Origin: an uncultured Clostridia bacterium
Lineage (GTDB): Bacteria > Bacillota > Clostridia > Christensenellales > UBA1242
DNA: 32,790 bases
Direction of reading: 5' to 3'
NCBI GenBank assembly: GCA_944360025.1
Contig: CALVTF010000003.1
Span: 1 to 32,790 of the forward strand
Shown here: positions 24,772 through 32,000 of the stretch, in pieces
How the letters are laid out: each line of letters starts with the position of its first letter
Position numbering within the stretch: position 1 is the first letter of the stretch
Made by a program: the position numbers and the translations under genes
The notes under the pieces: model-generated
Databases searched by the model: none
The model's input: the letters and a program-made list of their open reading frames with translations, nothing else
Told to the model about the DNA's origin: nothing

Positions 24772-24861
24772 GTTTGCGTTTTGTCACAACTTTCTTTGCG
24801 AGGTATATCATTTTAATGATATTTTATTGTGCCTATTTTAATTTTTTTTAATAATATGTAA
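24772..24861 (+). repeat. Degenerate partial repeat copy 3
   Basis: GCGTTTTGTC followed by a TTGCGA-, TTTTATT- and TGCC-like order and an AT tract, matching the 3' half of copies 1 and 2 at reduced identity. The following 24862-24929 is AT-rich with nothing recognisable. Confidence 0.55.
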
Positions 24862-24929
24862 ATTGGTTATAATTTATTAAAGAAAGAAATAAATTTAGTT
24901 AAAAAATTTAAAATATTTTATAATATCAC

Positions 24930-24959
24930 TTGCTTTTAATTTTTGCATTGTGATAAAAT
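24930..24959 (+). promoter_or_regulatory. Promoter of the MarR-family gene
   Basis: TTGCTT at 24930-24935, 18 bases, TAAAAT at 24954-24959 with an extended TG. Confidence 0.6.
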
Positions 24960-24983
24960 ATTGTGTATTGGAGGGATTAGGCA

Positions 24984-25451
24984 TTGAAAACAAAAAATAA
25001 ACTTGACTGCATCTACAAAAATTTTAAATTGATGGTTTATAAAAATGTTTTTAAAGGGTTGAAAGACAGAACTGATGACAGCCTTTCTTCTTCTGACTAT
25101 TTTTGCCTTGAATGTATTTATCTTTTAGATAATCCAACGGTTTCTGAATTTGCCACTTTCCTTGATATTTCCTCTCCTAATGCCACATACAAAGTTAAAC
25201 AACTTATTAAAAAAGGATATATTAAAAAAGAGAAAAGTAAAAAGGACGGAAGAGAATATCGCTTAGTGCCAACAGATAAATTCTATAAATTTTATGGCAG
25301 TAAAGCAAATTACGGCGAGATGATTTTAAACAATATTGAAAAATCACTCGAAAAAGATGAAGTAAAAAAGATGGATAAAGTTTTGGACGTTCTTATTGAT
25401 AAAGTTTTTAAACCATCAAAGAAAAAAAAGAGCGCTCGCAGCACTGTCTAA
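24984..25451 (+). CDS. MarR-family transcriptional regulator
   Basis: A 155-residue winged-helix protein. Helices about 37-60, the recognition region about 62-80 (FLDISSPNATYKVKQLIKKG), and a wing with KSKKDGREYRLVPT match the MarR fold. A lysine-rich C-terminal helix follows. Translation starts at a TTG with GGAGG nine bases upstream; no ATG fits better. It stands alone, and the converging lipoprotein gene shares its terminator. No palindromic operator is obvious near its promoter. Its ligand and targets are unknown. Confidence 0.85.
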   Translation: MKTKNKLDCIYKNFKLMVYKNVFKGLKDRTDDSLSSSDYFCLECIYLLDNPTVSEFATFLDISSPNATYKVKQLIKKGYIKKEKSKKDGREYRLVPTDKFYKFYGSKANYGEMILNNIEKSLEKDEVKKMDKVLDVLIDKVFKPSKKKKSARSTV

Positions 25452-25480
25452 TGTGAAATATTTGCACTTTAAAATTAAAC

Positions 25481-25515
25481 AAAAAAAAGCATCAGAAAAT
25501 TTGATGCTTTTTTTT
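25481..25515. terminator. Bidirectional terminator
   Basis: A run, stem GCATCA/TGATGC, A-rich loop, T run, between the MarR-type gene and the lipoprotein gene. Confidence 0.9.
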
Positions 25516-25532
25516 CATCTTAAGTTTTAAAT

Positions 25533-26639
25533 TTAAACAATTTCTTCAGCGAGATTTGAAGTATTAAAGAAAACTTCCACATTGTCACCATTAAAATCAA
25601 ATGTCACTTCGCCATCTTCTTCAGCACCACGAACGACTGTAAAATTGTTATACCTATAATCTTGAAAATCTTCAACATAATATTGATATGCAACATCCAC
25701 TGTGAATTTATGGTCAGGATTATAATCAAATGTAAAAGTTAATTTCCCATCTTTCAAATCTGCCCAAGTAAAATCTTCAAATTGTGTTGCTGAATATATA
25801 CTACCATAAACATACTCTTCACTCTCATCACTAAAGAAAATGCGGAAATTTTTATCCTTATATTCAGTATACTCAATATCACTTAAATCGACTGTAACCG
25901 AAACTTCCCAAAGGTCATTTGGCGTTGCTTCGCCATAAGGCACGACATTAACTGTTTTAGAAATTATTCTGTCATGCTCTTTCTCTACAACAACTAAAGT
26001 TGTTTCTCCTACTGATACTTGAGTTAAATCAATACTAAAATAACACTCATATATTACTGAATCGTCTGTAGAATTGACACCTGAAATTGCACTAAGTGGA
26101 ATGACAGATTCATTAGTTGAAATTATCTCAACTTCTGACAAATACCCGTCTGTATTATTAATTTTATGATAAATACCTTGTTCACCAAAATCGACTCTAA
26201 AACTTTGTCTAGCAATAAAACTCGAGTCTCCATCTTTTGCTTTTGTTATTGTTGATGGAGCAACTGCCCATGTCATCCCATATTTTGCTTCCAATATTTC
26301 TGGAGCGTCAGTATAGGTTACTGTGACCAAAACGTCCTCTTGTGGCATTTTAAAAGTATATTCTCCATCCTCACCTTTTACACACTCAATTTCATTTGCA
26401 TAAACTTTATCAATTCGAATAAATGGTTCATTTTCAAGTTTAAACGCTGCTATTTCTCCTGCTGTTTGTTTTATTGTCCTACTTGTAAACGAATAGTAAT
26501 CACCTTCCTCATACGTTATTGAGTAAACTTTATTATCATTTTGCGGTTTTCCCTCACCACAAGCGGTTAATGTAAAACCCACAAACAGCATACAAATAAC
26601 ACCAAAAATACCAACTAGAATCTTTTTAGTTTTACTCAT
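25533..26639 (-). CDS. Putative lipoprotein, beta-rich
   Basis: A 368-residue secreted protein with a lysine start, a hydrophobic segment and the lipobox TLTAC, acylated cysteine at residue 27. The exported part begins with a segment resembling bacterial repeat domains (YSITYEEGDYYSFTSR, then KMPQEDVLVTVTY, residues about 37-103). The rest is beta-rich and acidic without a family I recognise. The start is the ATG at 26639-26637, which has GGGGAGGGG upstream; the longer frame has no ribosome site. It is a single-gene unit. It is probably anchored on the outer face of the membrane. Confidence 0.82.
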   Translation of the reverse strand: MSKTKKILVGIFGVICMLFVGFTLTACGEGKPQNDNKVYSITYEEGDYYSFTSRTIKQTAGEIAAFKLENEPFIRIDKVYANEIECVKGEDGEYTFKMPQEDVLVTVTYTDAPEILEAKYGMTWAVAPSTITKAKDGDSSFIARQSFRVDFGEQGIYHKINNTDGYLSEVEIISTNESVIPLSAISGVNSTDDSVIYECYFSIDLTQVSVGETTLVVVEKEHDRIISKTVNVVPYGEATPNDLWEVSVTVDLSDIEYTEYKDKNFRIFFSDESEEYVYGSIYSATQFEDFTWADLKDGKLTFTFDYNPDHKFTVDVAYQYYVEDFQDYRYNNFTVVRGAEEDGEVTFDFNGDNVEVFFNTSNLAEEIV

Positions 26640-26734
26640 ATCCCCTCCCCATTTGTGATATATCATAACTTCATAAAGAATACAAACTATTTTACTAAAT
26701 TCCTTTTATAAAAATTAAACTAAGTTTTAAAAAA

Positions 26735-27829
26735 TCAAGAAAAGGTTTTCACATTCTCCCATGGGAAATTTTTATTTCCAAAATGTCCGTAACAGGCGGT
26801 TTGTTTGTAAATTGGTTTAAGTAAATCTAGTTCTTTTATAATATTTGAAACGCTAAAATTAAAATTATTAAATACTAAATTCTCTATCTCAGCCATAGGC
26901 ACTTTGTTTGTGTCAAAACAGTCAATGTTTATGGCAATAGGCTCTGCAATACCAATAGCAAAACTAAGTGACACTTCGCACCTGTCCGCCAGATTATTTG
27001 CCACAATATTTTTCGCAACATAACGAGCATAATACGCTCCTGATCTATCCACTTTTGTGGCATTTTTCGAACTAAAGCATCCGCCACCAACTCTTGCCAC
27101 ACCTCCATAGGTATCCACAATGATTTTTCGTCCAACACAACCACTGTCAGAAAAACTTCCCCAAATTGTGAATTTTCCACTTGGATTAATTAAAATTTTG
27201 GTGTCCTTAGAACTATATTTTGAATATTTTTCTAAAACTTTATCAACGACATTCTTTTTTATCATTTTCTTTAACTTTTCATAATCTAAGTTTTCAGAAT
27301 GAGAAACACTTACTAATATTGTATGAAAACTTACAGGTTTATCATTTTCATAGACAACTGAAACCTGACTTTTAGCATCAGCGAAGAAAAGACTAGGATT
27401 TTTTTGCCTAAAATTTTCATATTCACGCATTAAATCGTGAGCGACCGTAATCGTAAGTGGCATAAACTCTGGTGTTTCATTTGTTGCATAACCATAAACT
27501 ATGCCCTGATCGTTTGCTTTTAGTTCTTTTTGCACTACTGCTTGACGTATGTCAGGACTTTGTTCGCTTATTTCTTTTATAATTTTAAAATCATTTTTAT
27601 AACCTATTTTCTTTAAAATTTCTTTAGCAATTTGGTCATAATCAATATTTGCTTTTGTTGTTGCCTCGCCATAAATAAAAAGTTTGCCATTTTTTATGGC
27701 ACATTCAACTGCCATTTGGCTATCTTTGTCTTGAGATAAAGCCTCATCCAAAAAAGCATCCGCAATATAGTCACAGGTTTTATCAGGATGCCCTATATTT
27801 ACACTTTCGCATGTTTCTATCTTTTTCAT
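26735..27829 (-). CDS. metK: S-adenosylmethionine synthetase, divergent
   Basis: Makes SAM from methionine and ATP. The protein has 364 residues, shorter than the usual 380-400. Recognisable signatures are ESVNIGHPDK (8-17), NDQGIVYGYATNE, KSQVSVVY, INPSGKF, GRKIIVDTYGG, GGGCFSSKN and TKVDRSGAY. Several normally invariant positions differ: the usual HGGGAFSGKD reads VGGGCFSSKN, and GDAGLTGRK reads SDSGCVGRK. The catalytic His14 and Asp16 are kept. AGGAG lies before the ATG. A SAM riboswitch and terminator precede it, which independently supports the assignment. Confidence 0.93.
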   Translation of the reverse strand: MKKIETCESVNIGHPDKTCDYIADAFLDEALSQDKDSQMAVECAIKNGKLFIYGEATTKANIDYDQIAKEILKKIGYKNDFKIIKEISEQSPDIRQAVVQKELKANDQGIVYGYATNETPEFMPLTITVAHDLMREYENFRQKNPSLFFADAKSQVSVVYENDKPVSFHTILVSVSHSENLDYEKLKKMIKKNVVDKVLEKYSKYSSKDTKILINPSGKFTIWGSFSDSGCVGRKIIVDTYGGVARVGGGCFSSKNATKVDRSGAYYARYVAKNIVANNLADRCEVSLSFAIGIAEPIAINIDCFDTNKVPMAEIENLVFNNFNFSVSNIIKELDLLKPIYKQTACYGHFGNKNFPWENVKTFS

Positions 27830-27924
27830 ATCTACTCCTATTATTTATTATTTCATATCTTAATAAAATTGTCAAAATTATTTCATATATCTCTCCTTTT
27901 AAAAATTAATTTCCAAAAAGAGAG

Positions 27925-27953
27925 CAAAAGAAAAACCATCGTCACCGATGGTT
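27925..27953 (-). terminator. Riboswitch-controlled terminator of metK
   Basis: On the minus strand, stem AACCATCG/CGATGGTT with a four-base loop, then a T-rich run. Its 5' arm can instead pair with the 3' edge of the aptamer (27972-27979 with 27944-27951, eight pairs), forming an antiterminator. Confidence 0.88.
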
Positions 27954-27970
27954 AAAAATTATATTCAAAT

Positions 27971-28051
27971 TCCATCGGTCTGCCTTTAGCACCTTGAAAA
28001 ATCAGGTTGCTGTGTGGTCAAAGGGGCAGTCCCTCGCACACTCTTTATGGA
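27971..28051 (-). promoter_or_regulatory. SAM-I-clan (S-box) riboswitch aptamer upstream of metK
   Basis: On the minus strand the SAM-clan core is clear: GAGGGACTG, then GCAACC, then GGTGCTAAA. P1 pairs TCCAT (28051-28047) with ATGGA (27975-27971). P2 pairs GTGTG with CACAC. P3 is a short CCTGA/TCAAGG hairpin. The P2 loop CTGC (28029-28026) can pair with GCAG (27983-27980), the expected pseudoknot. There is no room for the P4 helix of standard SAM-I. With SAM bound, P1 forms, the antiterminator is broken and transcription should stop. Confidence 0.93.
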
Positions 28052-28058
28052 TAATATC

Positions 28059-28087
28059 ATTATATATTAAATTCAAAGTTTTTGCAA
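28059..28087 (-). promoter_or_regulatory. metK promoter
   Basis: On the minus strand TTGCAA (28087-28082), 17 bases, TATAAT (28064-28059). Transcription would begin near 28052, right at the first base of riboswitch P1. Confidence 0.8.
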
Positions 28088-28124
28088 GTAATTTAAAGAT
28101 TTTTTAGATAAAAGTACGAAAATA

Positions 28125-28319
28125 TTAAAACACATTATTGTCGTTCAAAAGTTTTAAATATTCATCAAAATGATCTTCTCTTATTGGCATAGGCTTTTCA
28201 TCTTGAAAATATATTAAAAGACAAGGTGAAATATTATGATAGGATTTTAAAAATTCAAATCCTGTCGCTTTGCCTTCTTTTATTAATTTCTTAACCTTAG
28301 CATGATAATTAAAATACAT
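28125..28319 (-). CDS. Small conserved-looking protein
   Basis: A 64-residue protein, charged and soluble. It starts MYFNYHAKVKKLI and contains SPCLLIYF followed by PMPIREDHFDEYLKLL, a compact alpha-beta pattern. It resembles short proteins I have seen in Clostridia, but I cannot name a family or function. No Shine-Dalgarno is visible before the ATG, and the promoter is uncertain. The coherent composition and its length support a real gene. Confidence 0.65.
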   Translation of the reverse strand: MYFNYHAKVKKLIKEGKATGFEFLKSYHNISPCLLIYFQDEKPMPIREDHFDEYLKLLNDNNVF

Positions 28320-28439
28320 AAAGATATTTTGAGTGACAGTGCCAAATTTTATGTGAAATATATAACATAAATAACTACAAATTAAACTTTCACATTGCTA
28401 AAACTTTTTTCATATATAACAAGGTATAAGGAGAAAAAT

Positions 28440-28715
28440 ATGCGAAATTTTTATTCACTTGAAAGTTCAAGTGTAAACACTTTAGCTCAACAAACAAGGC
28501 TTGACATAATCGGCGAACTTGATGCCATCATTCAGTATGAAAAACATATCGCTTCATCAACGGATACAACTTATAAAAAAACATTAACAGACATTGTCAA
28601 TGAAGAAAAACTTCATGTCGGTCAACTTTTTGGACTTTTGTTTATGCTGGATCCTACAAGCAAAGAGCAATTTGAAAAAGGACTAAACGAATTCACTCAA
28701 GATATGAGAAAATAA
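28440..28715 (+). CDS. Two-helix ferritin-like protein (EncFtn-like)
   Basis: A 91-residue protein with two main helices. Helix one has Glu26 in GELDAIIQYEKH with Tyr33, Glu34 and His36; helix two has Glu55, Glu56 and His59 in NEEKLH. The distances Glu26-Tyr33 (7), Glu26-Glu56 (30) and Glu56-His59 (3) match the iron site of encapsulated ferritins, which form it across a dimer. A half-rubrerythrin-like family is the alternative. No encapsulin gene or cargo peptide is present here. The likely role is iron storage or oxidative stress protection. AAGGAG lies six bases before the ATG at 28440; the longer frame from 28395 is not supported. Confidence 0.78.
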   Translation: MRNFYSLESSSVNTLAQQTRLDIIGELDAIIQYEKHIASSTDTTYKKTLTDIVNEEKLHVGQLFGLLFMLDPTSKEQFEKGLNEFTQDMRK

Positions 28716-28746
28716 AAAGAATATTCCTACATTCTTTTTATTTTTT
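28714..28746. terminator. Bidirectional terminator
   Basis: Stem AAAAAGAAT/ATTCTTTTT, eight-base loop, T-rich tail, between the ferritin-like gene and the HAD-like gene. Confidence 0.7.
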
Positions 28747-29385
28747 ATATTTTTCGCAATTTAAAAGTCCATTTTCTGTAAAGAAGTCATACATTTGATT
28801 AAAATTCTCTTCTGTAAAATAAAGTGTTTGACAATTTAATTTTTTTGCGGGTTCAATATCGTGAGAGAAACTGTCTCCTATCATCAAAAGTTCTTCTGGA
28901 GAAATATTTTCTTTTTTAATAATTTCTTTTAAAATTGGAGTTTTGGATGAATCTTTGAGTAAAAAGTTTGCTGAATATATCCCATTAAAATATTTTGTGT
29001 CGATTTTATATTTTTCGAAGTAGAATTTTAAATAGTTTTGGTCGGACATTGAAACACAATAAAGTCTATAAATCTCACTTAACTTTTTTAAAAATTCATT
29101 TGAAATAACTTCCACTTTGTTTGGATGAAGATAGATGTTATTGGCTATTGAATCAGAAAGTTTTTTAGGCTCATAACCATTTTGTTTAACTAAAAACGCA
29201 ATAGTGTCATTTTTGACTTTTCCGCCAGACAATTCCATGCTTTCATTTAAAATTCTCTCTGCTTCTTCTTTATCCAAAAAACTTTCCAGTCTTTCCAGCA
29301 TATATTCTTTCAAATTTGTCCAAATATCACCAATGTATAGCGTGTTGAAAAAATAAAAAACAATTATTTTTATCTTTTGTTGCAT
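28738..29385 (-). CDS. HAD-like protein lacking both motif I aspartates
   Basis: A 215-residue protein with the HAD fold order: motif I region IIVFYFFNTLY (7-17), a helical cap, motif II CVSMSDQN, motif III lysine in KTPILKE, and motif IV MIGDSFSHDIEPAKK. In active HAD enzymes motif I reads FDxDxT; here the nucleophile is Tyr11 and the acid/base is Phe13, while motif IV is intact. It is probably a non-catalytic relative. The ATG at 29385 lies four bases after the rpe stop, suggesting coupled translation; an upstream TTG overlapping rpe is the other possible start. Confidence 0.8.
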   Translation of the reverse strand: MQQKIKIIVFYFFNTLYIGDIWTNLKEYMLERLESFLDKEEAERILNESMELSGGKVKNDTIAFLVKQNGYEPKKLSDSIANNIYLHPNKVEVISNEFLKKLSEIYRLYCVSMSDQNYLKFYFEKYKIDTKYFNGIYSANFLLKDSSKTPILKEIIKKENISPEELLMIGDSFSHDIEPAKKLNCQTLYFTEENFNQMYDFFTENGLLNCEKYKK

Positions 29386-29389
29386 TATC

Positions 29390-30058
29390 TTATTCAATTC
29401 CTTTTAAAAATTTAATCGCTTTAATTCTATCTTTTGCCTTATAAACATAGGAACCTGAAACAAGAATATCAACGCCTAAATCTCTCAATTTCTCGGCATT
29501 TTTTTCGTTTACTCCGCCATCAAACTTAATTTTAAAATTTAAGTTGTTGTTCTGTCTAAACTTGTTTATTTCTGCCACTTTATCATAAGTCTCAGGCAAA
29601 GTTTCTTGTCCACTTGAACCCGGATCCACTCCCATAACCAAAATAATATCCACATTATAACTAAACGCACGTATTTCTTTAAATCGTGTGGATGGTTTTA
29701 TGCTTAGCCCAGCCAAAATGGAATTTTTCTTAATATAAGAAATAACTTCCGCTAGCATATCCTTATCATCAAACGCTTCATAGTGGAGAGTTATAATATT
29801 TGCTCCAGCGTCAATGTATTTCGAAACATCATTGGCTGGCTCGTCCACCATTAAATGGCAATCAAGCATGATACCACTTGCACTATTTATTGATTTGACA
29901 ATGTTAAAATCATAGGTATTTTTATTTACAAAATTTTCGTTCATAATATCGCAATGAAGAAAATCAGCATATCCTTGCAATTCTTTGGCATATTCCACAA
30001 TATTTTGATAATCATCAATAGGGTCGGTAGAAACCGCAACGTCAACAACTCTTTTCAT
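29390..30058 (-). CDS. rpe: Ribulose-phosphate 3-epimerase
   Basis: TIM-barrel enzyme interconverting ribulose-5-phosphate and xylulose-5-phosphate. The 222-residue protein keeps the metal-site residues His35 and Asp37 (LHCDIM), His68 (CHLMV) and Asp180 (FDGG). It also has LSIKPST, VMGVDPGSSGQ and SGSYVY for phosphate binding. The N-terminal strand reads VAVSTDP instead of the usual PSILSAD, a modest divergence. AAGGA precedes the ATG. Position after rsgA is typical of Firmicutes. Confidence 0.93.
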   Translation of the reverse strand: MKRVVDVAVSTDPIDDYQNIVEYAKELQGYADFLHCDIMNENFVNKNTYDFNIVKSINSASGIMLDCHLMVDEPANDVSKYIDAGANIITLHYEAFDDKDMLAEVISYIKKNSILAGLSIKPSTRFKEIRAFSYNVDIILVMGVDPGSSGQETLPETYDKVAEINKFRQNNNLNFKIKFDGGVNEKNAEKLRDLGVDILVSGSYVYKAKDRIKAIKFLKGIE

Positions 30059-30141
30059 ATAATTCCTTTTATATGCAAACTTTACTAAATTTACATATCA
30101 AAATTAAATATATTTGTATTCTATCAAATTGTTTTAAAATT

Positions 30142-30978
30142 TCAAAACTTTTTTGCATTTTTTATATTTTCTTGCAAAATTTTATAGTTTTCATACCTTA
30201 ATTTACTTATTTTACCGTTTTTTACAGCCTCACAAACACCGCAGTCTTTTGGCGATAAATGCAGGCAACTTTTATACTTACAATTATGCGAAGGGGCAAT
30301 AAATTCCGGATAATATTTTCTTAGTTCATATTCATCAACATTAAGTAGTCTCTCATCAAGTTTGGAAAAACCCGCTGTGTCCGCGAGATATTTACCTTTT
30401 TCGATCTCATATAACTCAACAAGACGTGTTGTTTGTTTCCCACGTTCCACTTTCTTACTAAAATCACCAATTTGCGTAATTTCACTTTTAAAAATCGCAT
30501 TAATAATCGAGGATTTTCCAACAGCACTTTGCCCAGCAAGTGTGGTTATTCCTTGAATTTCCTTTTTTATTTCAAAAACAGAATTGTCAAAAGTGGAAAT
30601 TATCAGCATTTTTGTGGCTTTTTCATAATTTTTTACCACTTCTTCCACAAATTCCTCTCCCAAATCACTTTTATTGATACATAAAAGAGGTTCAATATCA
30701 TTGAGAGTGCAAAAAATTAAAAGTTTATCAACAAGAAGAAAATCTGGCTTGGGAGTTTTGGCAATAACGATAATCATCTTATCAAGATTAGCAAGTGGCG
30801 GACGAACAAGTAGATTTTTTCGAGGAAGCACTTTTTCAATAACATTACCGCCTACTTCCACCCTGTCGCCAACAAAGATGCCTTGCTCTTTCAAATTACG
30901 TGCAGTGCATATCTCCTTTTTCCCTTCGATTTCCACAGTAAACTTGTCGGCATTTTTCTTTAAAACAAGACCTTTCAA
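30142..30978 (-). CDS. rsgA: Ribosome small subunit GTPase RsgA
   Basis: Circularly permuted GTPase that checks late 30S maturation. The 278-residue protein has an N-terminal OB-fold (about 1-65). G4 NKSD (102-105) precedes G1 GQSAVGKSS (149-157) and G3 DTAGFS, as expected for the permuted order. A C-terminal zinc site is formed by the cysteines and histidine in CKYKSCLHLSPKDCGVC. Translation starts at a TTG with GGAGG six bases upstream and overlaps the rlmN stop by four bases. Confidence 0.96.
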   Translation of the reverse strand: MKGLVLKKNADKFTVEIEGKKEICTARNLKEQGIFVGDRVEVGGNVIEKVLPRKNLLVRPPLANLDKMIIVIAKTPKPDFLLVDKLLIFCTLNDIEPLLCINKSDLGEEFVEEVVKNYEKATKMLIISTFDNSVFEIKKEIQGITTLAGQSAVGKSSIINAIFKSEITQIGDFSKKVERGKQTTRLVELYEIEKGKYLADTAGFSKLDERLLNVDEYELRKYYPEFIAPSHNCKYKSCLHLSPKDCGVCEAVKNGKISKLRYENYKILQENIKNAKKF

Positions 30979-32000
30979 GTTGCACCTCCAAGTTTATTTC
31001 TAAGTTGTCCACAAGCACCTTCAATATCTTCGCCCATTGTGCGTCTGACAGTGGAATTTACTCCTTCTTTTTCTAAAAGAGAGGATAAAAAATATGCTCG
31101 TTTTCTTGAAACACCAATTAAATTTTGTTCTTTTATGGAGTTAAGAGGAATGAAGTTTACAAGACAACTTCGACCTTTCAAAAGTTTTCCTAGTTCCTTG
31201 ATATTTTCTTCACTTGAGTTGACATTTTCAATAAGAGCATATTCAAAAATAACGCGCCTGCCTGTTTTTTCAAAATAGTAATCACAAGCAGTTAAAATAT
31301 CTTTAATTTTATAGGCATTAGCAATAGGCATAATCATTTTTCGTATTTCATCATTTGGTGCATGTAATGAAATTGTGAGCGTAACTTTAAAGCCGTCATC
31401 TGCAAGTTTTTTTATCTTTTCCACAAGTCCACAAGTAGAAAGAGAGATATTTCTTTCGCTAATGTTTAGACCATTTTCGCTTGAAACTAATTTTAAAAAT
31501 TTCGTGACATTTTCATAGTTATCAAGTGGCTCGCCGCAGCCCATTAAAACAACATTTGTCACCTTTCTTTCTTTTTCTGTTCCACCTAAAATTTTGTTGT
31601 ATAAAAGAACTTGAAGAAGAATTTCTCCTGCCGATAAGTTCCTTTTCAAACCACCAATTGTGGATGCACAAAACTTGCATCCCATTCGACAGCCAACTTG
31701 AGTGGACACACAAACAGTGTTGCCATACTTATATGACAAAAGCACACTTTCCACCAAACTTCCGTCCGAAAGTTTGAGAGCCATTTTCTTTGTGCCGTCC
31801 TTACTTTCCAAAAGTTTGACTATCTCCCAATTTGGATAGTCATCTTTAATTTTTTCTTTAATATCTTTAGATAAATTTGAGATTTCGTCAAGCGTTTTTG
31901 CCTTATAGAGAGCATCAAAAATTTGTTTACCGCGAAACTTTGGTAAACCTAAATTTAGTGCATATTCTGTTATCTCTTCTAAAGACAAATCTAACAACAT
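30975..32000 (-). CDS. rlmN: 23S rRNA/tRNA adenine-C2 methyltransferase RlmN
   Basis: Radical SAM enzyme methylating A2503 of 23S rRNA and some tRNAs. The 341-residue protein has the 4Fe-4S motif CRMGCKFC (Cys104, Cys108, Cys111), the GCGEPLDN segment (usually GMGEPL) and the C-terminal catalytic cysteine (about Cys330) in IEGACGQL. Those two cysteine sites are needed for its ping-pong methyl transfer. There is no sign of Cfr-type changes that I can judge by eye. The ATG overlaps the end of fmt by 10 bases and the gene overlaps rsgA by four. Confidence 0.95.
   Translation of the reverse strand: MLLDLSLEEITEYALNLGLPKFRGKQIFDALYKAKTLDEISNLSKDIKEKIKDDYPNWEIVKLLESKDGTKKMALKLSDGSLVESVLLSYKYGNTVCVSTQVGCRMGCKFCASTIGGLKRNLSAGEILLQVLLYNKILGGTEKERKVTNVVLMGCGEPLDNYENVTKFLKLVSSENGLNISERNISLSTCGLVEKIKKLADDGFKVTLTISLHAPNDEIRKMIMPIANAYKIKDILTACDYYFEKTGRRVIFEYALIENVNSSEENIKELGKLLKGRSCLVNFIPLNSIKEQNLIGVSRKRAYFLSSLLEKEGVNSTVRRTMGEDIEGACGQLRNKLGGAT

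Noticed and set aside
24171-24816. Open frames over the tRNA-Glu region, with translations such as GDPKGNRTPDSAVRG and KRRFDACFFFLATKRKR
   Set aside because: They are read-through of the tRNA gene, its antisense strand and the tandem repeat. They have no ribosome sites, and their similarity to each other comes only from the duplication.
24165-24861. Integrated prophage or genomic island at the tRNA
   Set aside because: The two tRNA-tail copies are only 310 bases apart and no integrase or excisionase gene lies between or near them. At most it is a scar.
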